Of a stretch of 20,461 nt of DNA, positions 13,139 to 20,428 are shown one piece after another. The stretch is taken from NCBI GenBank assembly GCA_038884575.1, contig JAWABQ010000013.1:1-20461 (forward strand). Direction: 5' to 3'. Position numbers and translations under genes: made by a program. The stretch comes from JAWAAW01 sp038884575 (lineage in GTDB: Archaea; Nanobdellota; Nanobdellia; Woesearchaeales; ARS49). Positions within the stretch are counted from its first letter, which is position 1. Each line of letters starts with the position of its first letter. The notes under the pieces are model-generated. The model ran no database searches, had not been told where the DNA came from, and saw nothing but the letters and a program-made list of their open reading frames with translations.

Positions 13139-13333
13139 ATGACTGCTGTTTGCAAACGATGCGGCGCGCCGGTGCGAAGCTATTCTCCTATGCGAAAATG
13201 GTGCGTTGAATGCCGCAGAATCATAAGCCTTGAGCAGGCGCGAACAAGGAAAATGAACAACCGCATCAATGGCAAGCACAGGCTGCAGCTTCCAAAGGCA
13301 TCACTTAAGCCGATTATCAGGATTAAGCTTTAA
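13139..13333 (+). CDS. Small zinc-ribbon protein
   Basis: 64 residues from ATG 13139 (GGTGG upstream at 7 nt; an upstream in-frame start at 13073 lacks support). CKRCGAPVRSYSPMRKWCVEC has two CxxC pairs 14 residues apart, which should bind one zinc. The rest is strongly basic (ARTRKMNNRINGKHR), so nucleic-acid or ribosome binding is likely. Similar small zinc proteins are common in archaea, with varied roles. A TATA-like AATAAATA lies about 35 nt upstream. Confidence 0.7.
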   Translation: MTAVCKRCGAPVRSYSPMRKWCVECRRIISLEQARTRKMNNRINGKHRLQLPKASLKPIIRIKL

Positions 13334-13358
13334 TACCACTTGTTTCTTGGATTGAATT

Positions 13359-14189
13359 ATGCCCACCCGAGAGGACATAGTTCATGATATCCTGGCAAAA
13401 AAGGAGCTTGCCGGAATTGAGCACGCATTTGTTGAGGCAGTGCTTGACAAGGAATTGAAAAGAAACCCGAAGCTTGCAAAAAAGCTTGATTCTCTCAGCA
13501 CAAGAAGCTCTGATTACAAAAACCTGATAAAGTCAGTAAGGGCTGTCTTGAGGAGGAATGTTTCGCTTTTCGAGGGCGAAGAGCCAACACACAGGCAGGC
13601 GCTTCTGGCAGAGCTTGCCCAGTGCGCAGAGCCTGTAAAGCGTGGCGAGATAATTGAGCATTTGCTTTCAACCCATTCCTCAACAATGGAGCGCCTGCCT
13701 TTTTACAGGCAGGTTTATGAAAAAATATTTGCAATCACAGGAAAGCCAAGGGTTGTGCTTGACATTGGCTGCGGACTAAACCCAATCTCATACCCTGATG
13801 CTGATGCAAAGATCGTCGGGGTTGACATTGACAGGAATTTGTGCTCTGCAGTTGAGCAATATTTCAATATTGCCGGTATTGAGGGCGAGTGCAGGATTGT
13901 TGATGTCAAGGGAATGGAGCAGATTAAGCGTTTGCCAACTGCAGACATTGCCCTTGTTTTCAAGCTGTTGGAGATTATTGAGAAGGGGGAAGGGCACAAG
14001 CTGAGCGAGCTCCTGCTTAAGGCCTTGCCTGCAAGATGGGTTGTTGTAAGCTTCCCCACAATGACAAGCAGTGAAAAGCCAATGAAACAGCCGAGAAGGG
14101 CATGGATGGAATTAATGCTCAAGCGGCTTGGATGGAAATACGAGACATTCACGATACCGAATGAGATTTTTTACGTGATTAGGAAGTAA
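13359..14189 (+). CDS. Homologue of 16S rRNA (guanine1405-N7) methyltransferases (FmrO/Arm family)
   Basis: 276 residues, the size of Arm/Rmt enzymes. A helical N-terminal domain (1-105) precedes the family signature HSSTMERLPFYRQVY (106-120), matching H-STRERLP of RmtB/Sgm-type enzymes, and then the SAM-binding motif VLDIGCGLNPISYP (133-146) and VDID (155-158), where Arm enzymes read LD-ACGLNP. These enzymes methylate G1405 in the decoding site and give aminoglycoside resistance in actinomycetes and Gram-negative bacteria. In an archaeon a housekeeping rRNA-modification role is as likely. A TATA-like CTTTAATA (13328-13335) ends 23 nt before the ATG, so it has its own promoter. Family call good, target base inferred. 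Confidence 0.8.
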   Translation: MPTREDIVHDILAKKELAGIEHAFVEAVLDKELKRNPKLAKKLDSLSTRSSDYKNLIKSVRAVLRRNVSLFEGEEPTHRQALLAELAQCAEPVKRGEIIEHLLSTHSSTMERLPFYRQVYEKIFAITGKPRVVLDIGCGLNPISYPDADAKIVGVDIDRNLCSAVEQYFNIAGIEGECRIVDVKGMEQIKRLPTADIALVFKLLEIIEKGEGHKLSELLLKALPARWVVVSFPTMTSSEKPMKQPRRAWMELMLKRLGWKYETFTIPNEIFYVIRK

Positions 14190-14244
14190 TTCCACAGCAG
14201 GATTTTTATACCCCATTTAGCATTCCATCTACAAAAGAGGCGGT

Positions 14245-15561
14245 ATGGAAAACCTGTTCAAGGCTTATGACATACGGGGCATTTATCCTTCTGAGCTTAC
14301 TCTTGATTTTGCGTACAAGCTTGGCAGGGCTGTGGCAATGCATTTCACCAATGAGACAATTGTTGTCGGCAGGGATGCAAGGATTGGCTCTGACAGGCTT
14401 GCTGAGCGCCTGATTGCAGGCATTAATGACCAGGGAAGCAACGTCATTGACATCGGGTTGTGCTCGACTCCAATGCTTTATTTTGCCACGCAGGAAAGCC
14501 CAGGAGTCATGATTACTGCCTCGCACAACCCAAAGGAATACAATGGCTTCAAGATTTGCGCAAAAGGAGGAAGCCCTCTTGGCTTTCCAGACGGCTTGAG
14601 CCCGATAAAGTCGCTGATTGAGCAGGCAAACTTCGGCCGGCCTAAGCACAAGGGAAAAACCAGAAAGAAAAACATCAGTTCTGACTACGTGTCTCATGTC
14701 AGGGAATTCAAGGGAAGGCTCAAAAAGCTAAAGGTGGTTATTGATGCAGGAAACGGAATGGAAGGAATCATTGCGCCAAAGGTCTTTGGGCGCCTTCCTG
14801 TCAGGATAATTCCTTTGTTTTTTGAGCCTGACGGAAGCTTTCCAAACAGGCCCCCGAACCCGCTGAAGGAAAACGCTTTGGACAAGCTTGTTGATGCAGT
14901 TAAAAAGAACAAGGCAGACATGGGGATTGCGTATGACGGCGACTGCGACAGGGTGGTTTTTGTCGACGAAAAAGGAAACATTGCAAGGCCTGACCACATA
15001 CTTGTCCTGCTCGCACAACACTTGCTCAAGGAAAACCCGCACGCAAAAGTCCTGTATGACGTTCGCTGCAGCAGGATTGTGAAGGAAAAAGTTACTGAAA
15101 TGGGCGGGGTTGCAATAATGACCAGGGTCGGGCACACTTACATCTCGCACATAATGAAAGAAGAACAGGCCCTTTTTGCTGGCGAGCAGAGCGGGCATTA
15201 TTATTTCCGCGACAATTTCTGCACAGACAGCGGCGACATTCCTGCAATGCTCATGATGAACATTCTCAGCTCTGAAAAAAAGCCCCTTTCCAAGCTCCTT
15301 GCACAGCTGAAAAAATACTTCAATTCAGGCGAGATAAGCTTACCTGCTGAAAACAAGCAGCAAATACTCAAGAAAATAGAAGATGAATATTCTGGCAAGG
15401 CCAAAATCTACCATATCGACGGCCTGAGCGTTGAATTCCCTGAATGGTGGTTTAACATCAGGAGCAGCCACACAGAGCCTGTGTTGAGGTTAAACGTGGA
15501 GGCAGGCACAAAGGCAATGCTGGACAGGAAAGTAAGTGAGTTGAAGAAACTGATTTCTTAG
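14245..15561 (+). CDS. Phosphomannomutase / phosphoglucomutase
   Basis: 438 residues of the alpha-D-phosphohexomutase family, which moves phosphate between C6 and C1 of mannose or glucose. All four active-site motifs are intact: phosphoserine loop TASHNP (91-96, S93), metal loop DGDCDR (231-236), sugar loop GEQSGH (313-318) and phosphate loop RSSHTEP (406-412). The start FKAYDIRGIYP is typical. TATA TTTTATA (14204-14210) and GAGG (14237-14240) precede the ATG. It supplies activated sugars for glycosylation or lipids; choice between mannose and glucose is not decidable here. Confidence 0.93.
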   Translation: MENLFKAYDIRGIYPSELTLDFAYKLGRAVAMHFTNETIVVGRDARIGSDRLAERLIAGINDQGSNVIDIGLCSTPMLYFATQESPGVMITASHNPKEYNGFKICAKGGSPLGFPDGLSPIKSLIEQANFGRPKHKGKTRKKNISSDYVSHVREFKGRLKKLKVVIDAGNGMEGIIAPKVFGRLPVRIIPLFFEPDGSFPNRPPNPLKENALDKLVDAVKKNKADMGIAYDGDCDRVVFVDEKGNIARPDHILVLLAQHLLKENPHAKVLYDVRCSRIVKEKVTEMGGVAIMTRVGHTYISHIMKEEQALFAGEQSGHYYFRDNFCTDSGDIPAMLMMNILSSEKKPLSKLLAQLKKYFNSGEISLPAENKQQILKKIEDEYSGKAKIYHIDGLSVEFPEWWFNIRSSHTEPVLRLNVEAGTKAMLDRKVSELKKLIS

Positions 15562-15959
15562 CCGTACCTCTCAACAAGCCCTGCAATATAGTCTTCCCTG
15601 CAGAGGCATTTGCTCCTGTGGGTGTATGTGCACAATCCGGCAGCCCTGTACTCCTCTGGCGGAATCATGCAGTCAGTGCCGTCATGCTTGCAGCAGGTGT
15701 AGTCAGAAAGCCCATAGCAGTTGACTGCATTCCTGCAGACATCATTGACAACCTGGTCAGGCCTGAGGAAAACAACGCCGCTTGCCACGTCCATCTTCAT
15801 TCCTGTGGGTTTCACGTAAAAGTCATCTGCATAAATGTTGTTGTACGGGTAATAGACAGAAGGGTAATAGAACTTGCCTGTTATTGAGCTGTTGACAAAA
15901 AGCACAATGCCGACTATTGCAATGATTGCGAACACTCCTGCAATAAGGGCCTTGTCCAT
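15558..15959 (-). CDS. Membrane-anchored Cys-rich protein (paralogue 2)
   Basis: 133 residues from ATG 15957-15959, with AGGTGA upstream overlapping the stop of the previous gene. One N-terminal membrane helix (LIAGVFAIIAIVGIVLFVN) is followed by SITGKF and an outside Cys-rich domain: C-x5-C, then a CC pair, DC, and closing KCLC. The Cys order and the ITGK junction match the upstream neighbour, so the two are tandem paralogues. The outside cysteines probably form disulfides. No known family is recognised. Its stop overlaps the end of the convergent phosphomutase gene by 4 nt. Confidence 0.8.
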   Translation of the reverse strand: MDKALIAGVFAIIAIVGIVLFVNSSITGKFYYPSVYYPYNNIYADDFYVKPTGMKMDVASGVVFLRPDQVVNDVCRNAVNCYGLSDYTCCKHDGTDCMIPPEEYRAAGLCTYTHRSKCLCREDYIAGLVERYG

Positions 15960-15963
15960 TGTT

Positions 15964-16347
15964 TCACCTTGACGGCACAGGCCATGACTGCCTGTACGGG
16001 TATTTTTCAGGGCATGGGCACGCATAAGGCATTGCCTCAGGGCAGGACGGAGCCTCTGCGGCGCGGCTCAAAAGAGGCGCAGTGCACTTCATGCCGTTGG
16101 GCAGCGGCTGCGCAGCGCAGCACATGTAGCTGGTTTCTGAGCCGCACATCGGCACATCAAGGCAGGCATAAGGGTTTGACTCAAACGGCCTGGAGGGGTC
16201 AAACCACTGCTGGACTATCTTCCCTGTGATGTCAGACCTTATGACCATTGCTGTCACAAGGACAACAAGGAACACGCACGCAACCCCGACAATGCTCCAG
16301 AAGACAGTGTTGTCAGGAACCTCTTTTGCCTCTGCCTCTTTTTCCAT
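15964..16347 (-). CDS. Membrane-anchored Cys-rich protein (paralogue 1)
   Basis: 127 residues. An acidic N-terminus (MEKEAEAKEVPD) leads to one membrane helix (VFWSIVGVACVFLVVLVTAMVI), the ITGK junction, and an outside domain with C-x4-C, CC, C, C and a closing CPCP, the same Cys plan as the next gene. TATA at 16370-16377 (minus strand) ends 22 nt before the ATG, so this is the leaderless first gene of a two-gene unit. The box overlaps the stop of the gene at 16373. Function unknown; an envelope role is inferred from topology only. Confidence 0.8.
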   Translation of the reverse strand: MEKEAEAKEVPDNTVFWSIVGVACVFLVVLVTAMVIRSDITGKIVQQWFDPSRPFESNPYACLDVPMCGSETSYMCCAAQPLPNGMKCTAPLLSRAAEAPSCPEAMPYACPCPEKYPYRQSWPVPSR

Positions 16348-16372
16348 GACTGTTATTCAGAAGCGTGACTAT

Positions 16373-16663
16373 TTAAACATTTCGCTGGAGGTCTGAAAAT
16401 GCCACGCGCGCTGCAAACACGCTTGCGCGCATGTATTCAACATACCCTTTCCTTATGTTGCTGCTATCAAGCTCCTGCTTTATTTCAGAAGCCAGGCTTA
16501 ATATTGACTTTCCGGCATACAAGGCGCCTGTTTTTGGGACATATGCTATTATTTTGAATGCAGGGTTTTCCTCCAGAGCATCCCTGACCATTGATGCAGA
16601 CACCTCGTCACAAATTGCACGGTCAATGCTTGAATAATTCAGTGCAGTAGTGCATATTCTCAT
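16373..16663 (-). CDS. Hypothetical protein, 96 aa
   Basis: ATG 16661-16663 follows GGGGTGAG at about 6 nt; an in-frame GTG at 16669 is an alternative. The sequence alternates helix and strand: ICDEVSASMVRDALEE, FKIIAYVPKTGALYAGKS, LSLASEIKQELDS, YVEYMRASVFAARVAF. No membrane segment or catalytic motif is seen and I do not recognise the family. It is divergent from the aIF2 gamma gene, whose TATA box is 39 nt away. Confidence 0.65.
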   Translation of the reverse strand: MRICTTALNYSSIDRAICDEVSASMVRDALEENPAFKIIAYVPKTGALYAGKSILSLASEIKQELDSSNIRKGYVEYMRASVFAARVAFSDLQRNV

Positions 16664-16702
16664 CTTCACTCACCCCGAAACAAACCCAGTGTGCTGGTAA
16701 AG

Positions 16703-16710
16703 TTTATAAA
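16703..16710 (+). promoter_or_regulatory. TATA box of aIF2 gamma
   Basis: TTTATAAA ending 22 nt before ATG 16733, with no Shine-Dalgarno site between: a leaderless promoter. This spacing rules against an in-frame start at 16691, upstream of the box. Confidence 0.8.
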
Positions 16711-16732
16711 GACTTCCTTGGTCGTCGTGAAC

Positions 16733-18031
16733 ATGGCAAGAAAGAAGCAGGCAGAGCCCAAGGCAGAACCCCCAGAGCGCTCCCTGCCTGCAGAGCCTAT
16801 TGAGCCTGTTTCCCTGAACCCGCAGCCAGAGCTGAACATCGGCATGGTTGGGCATGTTGACCACGGAAAAACAACGCTCGTAAAGGCGCTCTCAGGAAAA
16901 TGGACTGACACGCACAGCGAGGAGATAAAGCGCGGGATCACAATAAGGCTCGGCTATGCAGACGTCACAATTTACAGGTGCAGCACCTGCGAAGGAGCAG
17001 ATGCCTACGGGGTCCAGCCTGCATGCACAAAGTGCAAAAAGCCGTCTGTTGCAGTAAGGAAATTCTCCCTTGTTGACGCCCCCGGGCATGAATCATTGAT
17101 GGCTACAATGCTCTGCGGCGCAAACATCATTGACGGCGCACTGCTGCTGGTTTCAGCCAATGAAAAATGCCCCCAGCCCCAGACAATGGAGCACATACAG
17201 GCATTGCAGATTGTCGGCATTAAGAACATCATCGTGATCCAGAACAAGATAGACCTTGTGACTCCAGAGCAGGCAAAGAAGAATTACGCAGAGATAAAGG
17301 AGTTCCTGAAAGGCACTCCGTACGAGAACGCGCCTGTTGTCCCAATGTCAGCCCTGCACAGCGTAAACCTTGATGTCCTGCTTGAGACAATACAAAACAC
17401 AATCCCGACGCCAAAAAGGGAGCTTGACAAAGACCCACTGATGTTTGTGGCGCGCTCATTTGACACAAACAAGCCCGGAGCAGAGCCTGAAAAAATGATG
17501 GGCGGAGTCCTTGGCGGCGCGCTTAAGCAGGGCATGATAAAGGAGGGGCAGGAAATTACAATAATGCCCGGCTATGAGGACAAAAAGCAGTGGAAGCCCC
17601 TGACGACAACAGTGGTCAGCATAATGACAGGAGGGGTAAAAGTGTCAGAGGCAGGACCAGGCGGAAGCATTGCGCTTATGACAAAACTTGACCCTGCAGT
17701 TGTCAAGTCAGACAAGCTCGTCGGAAGCGTTGTCGGCCTGACAGGAAAACTGCCGCCTGTATGGAATGAGCTCAAGCTCGAACCCCATCTGCTTGAAAGG
17801 ATGGTAGGCGCAAAGGACAAGCTTGTTGTGGAGCCCCTGAAAATGGGCGAACTGCTGATGCTTAATGTCAATGCAGCAGCAACTGTCGGCATAATCAAGT
17901 CCCTGAGCAAAAAAGAGGTTGTCTGCACCCTGAGAAGGCCTGTCTGCGCAGAAGCAGGCGCAAATGTCGTAATGTCAAGGAACATGGGCCAAAGGTGGCG
18001 CCTTATCGGCTACGGCACGATAAAGCAATAA
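16733..18031 (+). CDS. Translation initiation factor aIF2, gamma subunit
   Basis: 432 residues. This GTPase carries initiator Met-tRNA to the small ribosomal subunit with aIF2 alpha and beta. A Pro/Glu-rich N-terminal tail (1-33) is followed by the G domain: P-loop GHVDHGKT (40-47), switch 1 region KRGITIRLGYAD, a zinc knuckle with C83, C86, C98 and C101, DAPGH (115-119) and NKID (171-174). Domains 2 and 3 (beta barrels) fill the rest. The zinc knuckle and GITIRLGYAD separate it from EF-1A and SelB. Start chosen from the leaderless TATA spacing. Confidence 0.96.
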   Translation: MARKKQAEPKAEPPERSLPAEPIEPVSLNPQPELNIGMVGHVDHGKTTLVKALSGKWTDTHSEEIKRGITIRLGYADVTIYRCSTCEGADAYGVQPACTKCKKPSVAVRKFSLVDAPGHESLMATMLCGANIIDGALLLVSANEKCPQPQTMEHIQALQIVGIKNIIVIQNKIDLVTPEQAKKNYAEIKEFLKGTPYENAPVVPMSALHSVNLDVLLETIQNTIPTPKRELDKDPLMFVARSFDTNKPGAEPEKMMGGVLGGALKQGMIKEGQEITIMPGYEDKKQWKPLTTTVVSIMTGGVKVSEAGPGGSIALMTKLDPAVVKSDKLVGSVVGLTGKLPPVWNELKLEPHLLERMVGAKDKLVVEPLKMGELLMLNVNAAATVGIIKSLSKKEVVCTLRRPVCAEAGANVVMSRNMGQRWRLIGYGTIKQ

Positions 18032-18065
18032 AAAAACAGCACTTAACAGGCTCCTTACAGTCGCG

Positions 18066-18188
18066 TTACCAACCATAAGAGGAAAATCTTCTTCTATTAT
18101 TCTCTCCGAACTCGTGCTGCTGAATGGAATTCGCAGCACATGAGTGAGGAGTGTCCTGTTGCACCGCAGTGCTTGATGGAGTTAGCAT
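18066..18188 (-). CDS. Possible 40-aa protein, or a structured RNA
   Basis: Between aIF2 gamma and the secreted Cys-rich gene, the minus strand has a 40-codon frame (MLTPSSTAVQQ...SSYGW) whose ATG lies about 29 nt after a TATA-like AT-rich block (18217-18225). The same DNA contains several hairpins, including CTCGTGCTGC / GCAGCAC-AT-GAG with an inner GAAT/ATTC (18111-18144) and GCAC/GTGC further along. The composition looks no more like protein than like structured RNA. I see no known motif; weak call. Confidence 0.25.
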   Translation of the reverse strand: MLTPSSTAVQQDTPHSCAANSIQQHEFGENNRRRFSSYGW

Positions 18189-18208
18189 TATCTGATGCAG
18201 TTTCGCCC

Positions 18209-18239
18209 AAAAAGAAAATATTAAAAAATAAAAAAACAA
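18209..18239 (-). terminator. T-rich terminator after the secreted Cys-rich gene
   Basis: On the minus strand several T-tracts follow the stop at 18245 within 40 nt. Archaeal RNA polymerase commonly stops on such T-runs without a hairpin. Confidence 0.5.
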
Positions 18240-18244
18240 GGTTT

Positions 18245-18805
18245 TTACGGCCTGTCTGTAAAGCGGAGCTGCGCCACGTTCTGCCTGCAGAGCGCATACG
18301 TGTTCTGCACGCACTTTCTCCTGCAGTAGTCGTTTGTCGGGTTTGTCTTGGCGCATTCCTCCTTTGCAACATAGTAGCACTTTGTGACGCTCTTCACAGC
18401 CTTCACAGCCGCAAGGTCAGCATCACTGCAGCCATAAGCGCCGTAAAGCCCGAACTTCTTGCTGCCTATGTTGCTGTATGTCATCATCTTCATCTTGTCA
18501 AGGCACTGCTGCTGGCAGAACAAATTGCCCTTGTTCTTTGTCGCGCATTCTGTGCGCGCAAGGGTTAAGAAGTACAAATTGTCAGGGCTTGTCGTGATGT
18601 CAAGGTTGCACGGCGGCTTTGGTGCAATCTCAATCCTCCTAATGACCCCTGTCGTGGAGGCTGTCCTTGCAACCCCTCCGTAAGCGCCCCCTCCTTCTGA
18701 TGTCATGCTTAAAGGCTCAACATAAGGGCTGACGCCTGCAAGCACTGCAGAAGCCTCAACCAAGAGCATGGCGGCAAGCAAGACCGCAATAATTGTTTTC
18801 CTCAT
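18245..18805 (-). CDS. Secreted Cys-rich protein with two repeats
   Basis: 186 residues. The N-terminus MRKTIIAVLLAAMLLVEASA is a signal peptide, with likely cleavage near residue 23 (VLAG). After a Gly/Ser-rich linker come two related Cys units: ECATKNKGNLFCQQQCLDKM (about 90-109) and ECAKTNPTNDYCRRKCVQN (about 153-171), each EC-A-x-N-x-C-x3-C, plus other cysteines that can pair. GGGGGGAT precedes the ATG by about 7 nt. It is probably exported and disulfide-bonded. The family is not recognised; a cell-surface role is inferred only from export. Confidence 0.8.
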   Translation of the reverse strand: MRKTIIAVLLAAMLLVEASAVLAGVSPYVEPLSMTSEGGGAYGGVARTASTTGVIRRIEIAPKPPCNLDITTSPDNLYFLTLARTECATKNKGNLFCQQQCLDKMKMMTYSNIGSKKFGLYGAYGCSDADLAAVKAVKSVTKCYYVAKEECAKTNPTNDYCRRKCVQNTYALCRQNVAQLRFTDRP

Positions 18806-18876
18806 TGATTATCCCCCCGTTTGTTTTTTTATCTGGATGAAAATGACTTGTTTAAATAATTTTCCAAAAGCCGAAA

Positions 18877-18954
18877 TCACTCCTCGTCTATCTCCTCTTC
18901 GTCGTAAGGCTCGTAATCCTCAGGGTCTTCCTCAAATCGCACAATGTCCTGCAT
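18877..18954 (-). CDS. 25-aa highly acidic small protein
   Basis: ATG 18952-18954 is preceded by GGGGGAGGT at 8 nt, an unusually strong ribosome site for so short a frame. The peptide begins MQDIVRFEEDPEDYEP and ends in an acidic Asp/Glu run; 13 of 25 residues are acidic. It lies 28 nt after the 43-aa gene on the same strand. Acidic tails of this kind bind basic partners such as RNA-bound proteins. Support is the ribosome site and composition only. Confidence 0.5.
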   Translation of the reverse strand: MQDIVRFEEDPEDYEPYDEEEIDEE

Positions 18955-18982
18955 TGCAGCAACCTCCCCCTTAGGGCTTTTT

Positions 18983-19114
18983 TTATCTTGACATCCTTAT
19001 CCAGTGCCTTGCAATCTCCTTTGCACGGACAGGGTTCTTAATCCTGCTCTTCTCAAGTATGTTGAACTCGATGTCATTCAGAATCTTCACAGCCCTCTTT
19101 TCTGGAGACACCAT
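18983..19114 (-). CDS. 43-aa basic small protein
   Basis: ATG 19112-19114, with GGGGGTGAT upstream. The sequence VSPEKRAVKILNDIEFNILE then NPVRAKEIARHWIRMSR is basic and helical, with no cysteines. A TATA-like TTAAATAT (about 19150-19158, minus strand) lies about 36 nt before the ATG. The 25-aa acidic gene follows on the same strand, so a basic/acidic pair may be translated together. I do not know the family. Confidence 0.6.
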   Translation of the reverse strand: MVSPEKRAVKILNDIEFNILEKSRIKNPVRAKEIARHWIRMSR

Positions 19115-19177
19115 AAGCCATCACCCCCGCCCTGATAAGAACACTCGCATATTTAAGCTTTGTGCAATTCGAGAAAA

Positions 19178-19202
19178 CACAATAAAAAAACAAAAAATAA
19201 AA
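19178..19202 (-). terminator. T-rich terminator after the DUF5679 gene
   Basis: On the minus strand three T-tracts (4, 6 and 7 T) follow the stop at 19212 within about 30 nt, as is common at archaeal gene ends. Confidence 0.45.
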
Positions 19203-19211
19203 GGCGTGTTC

Positions 19212-19358
19212 TTACGCCTTTCCAAGAATCCTGAAAACCTTTGTGCCACAGGCAGGGCATTCCCCTTTTGCAGCCTTCATTCCGTTCTTCATAACAACTT
19301 CTTTTGCATTCTTCATCTCGACTTCCTTTTTGCACTTCATGCATCTTCCTTTTGGCAT
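19212..19358 (-). CDS. DUF5679-like zinc-ribbon protein
   Basis: 48 residues; ATG 19356-19358 has GGGGTGA 6 nt upstream. CMKCKKEVEMKNAKEVVMKN begins the ribbon and ECPACGTKVFRIL closes it, giving two CxxC pairs for one zinc. The pattern of a C-x-x-C, a VEMK..K strand, a KNG turn and CPxCGTKxFRI matches DUF5679, widespread in archaea and some bacteria with no assigned role. A TATA box (19405-19412, minus strand) gives a leader of about 24 nt. Confidence 0.8.
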   Translation of the reverse strand: MPKGRCMKCKKEVEMKNAKEVVMKNGMKAAKGECPACGTKVFRILGKA

Positions 19359-19460
19359 TAAAATCACCCCAGAGTGAATATTGACGATGAAAACACACAG
19401 GGTATATATAAAAGTTTGGATTTAGGGGAAAATAGCAGAAAATCAGCTAAAAAGGCGTAA

Positions 19461-20048
19461 TTAAATGTCCACAAATACCCTGTGCTTCTCTGTTCCTGAC
19501 AATTCAGCCAAAATACGCTTGATTATGGATTTTTCTGGGTCAGGCATAAGCTTAACGCGCTCCTTTATGTCATTAAAGCTCTTAAACGGCTGCTTTTCCC
19601 TTACCTCAAGCAATTCCCACATGTGCTTCTTTCCAACGCCTGGCAAGAGCTCCAACTGGTGCATTCTCGTGGTCAAAGGCCGCGCTGTGTTTATAAAGTC
19701 CACAAAGCGCTGTTCGTTCTTGTGGACAAGGTCCTTTACAACAAACTCCAGCTCTGTCTTTGCAGTGGCAGTAAGCCTGTCCATAGGCAGCTTGCCTATG
19801 ATGTGGTGGATCTGGTCCCTTTTGCCCTCGCCGATGTAAACATCCTGCAATGGCTGCAAGAACACCTCCTTCTTTGGCACAAGCTCAAGAAGAGTAAAGT
19901 GGTTCTTGCCAATAGCCTGCACTATGGGTGATTTCCTGTGGCTTGGCCTGGGGTCAAACGGGTAGCCGTGCGGCAAGAAGTCTAGCACAACAGCAAACTC
20001 CTCTTTGGTCTGCCTTTTCTCTGGTAATACAGTCGTGCCTTGTTCCAT
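19461..20048 (-). CDS. COG1491/DUF655 predicted RNA-binding protein
   Basis: 195 residues, the usual length. The N-terminal half reads EFAVVLDFLPHGYPFDPRP and then VYIGEGKRDQIHHIIGKL, the OB-like part of this archaeal family. The second half has a helix-hairpin-helix: LELLPGVGKKHMWELLEVR (about 132-150) and further helices. In many archaeal genomes the gene sits next to the 16S rRNA dimethyltransferase ksgA, which suggests an rRNA-linked role; that neighbour, if present, would be to the left here, but the next gene left is DUF5679. AGGGGA precedes the ATG by 7 nt. Confidence 0.88.
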   Translation of the reverse strand: MEQGTTVLPEKRQTKEEFAVVLDFLPHGYPFDPRPSHRKSPIVQAIGKNHFTLLELVPKKEVFLQPLQDVYIGEGKRDQIHHIIGKLPMDRLTATAKTELEFVVKDLVHKNEQRFVDFINTARPLTTRMHQLELLPGVGKKHMWELLEVREKQPFKSFNDIKERVKLMPDPEKSIIKRILAELSGTEKHRVFVDI

Positions 20049-20130
20049 ATGCTGTTCCCCTAGTCATTTTCCACAATAAAAAAAAGTTAATGGCGCAAAG
20101 TATATAAACATTACGCAGAAGCATTATGGC

Positions 20131-20352
20131 GTGGCAGCAGAAGTGTTTATTGGGATTGGAATTATTTTACTCATATTGTTTTGTTTTGCCTTGTTTTTGG
20201 CAATGTTTGCCTTGTGGATCTGGATGATTATTGACTGCGCCCAAAGGAAATTCAAGTCAGACAGCGAAAAAGTCGTCTGGATTCTTGTGATAGTGCTGCT
20301 TGGGTGGCTTGGCGCAATAATCTATTATTTCGTGGTTAAGAGGAAGAAATAA
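20131..20352 (+). CDS. Small two-helix membrane protein (PLDc_N-like)
   Basis: 73 residues starting with GTG 20131; TATA TATATAAA (20101-20108) ends 22 nt before, and the ATG at 20126 is in another frame. Two membrane helices (about 6-35 and 47-67) flank IDCAQRKFKSDSEK, and the second ends LGAIIYYFVVKRKK. The layout W-x-x-D-C..R..K....W...LG-x-IIYY-x-V-x-R resembles the N-terminal domain of cardiolipin synthases (PLDc_N), often found alone in small membrane proteins. No catalytic part is present. Confidence 0.7.
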   Translation: MAAEVFIGIGIILLILFCFALFLAMFALWIWMIIDCAQRKFKSDSEKVVWILVIVLLGWLGAIIYYFVVKRKK

Positions 20353-20428
20353 CTGATTCTTGTTTATTGTCACGTGGTGGTGGTCACTGCAGCATAATCT
20401 TTATAAAACGCAAAACACCATTATTTCC

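Noticed and set aside
14206..15198. Several long minus-strand frames opposite the phosphomutase gene
   Set aside because: All are shadows of a gene with four intact active-site motifs.
18140..18568. A 142-codon plus-strand frame opposite the secreted Cys-rich gene
   Set aside because: The minus-strand frame has a signal peptide, repeated Cys units and a strong ribosome site; the plus-strand frame has no such support.
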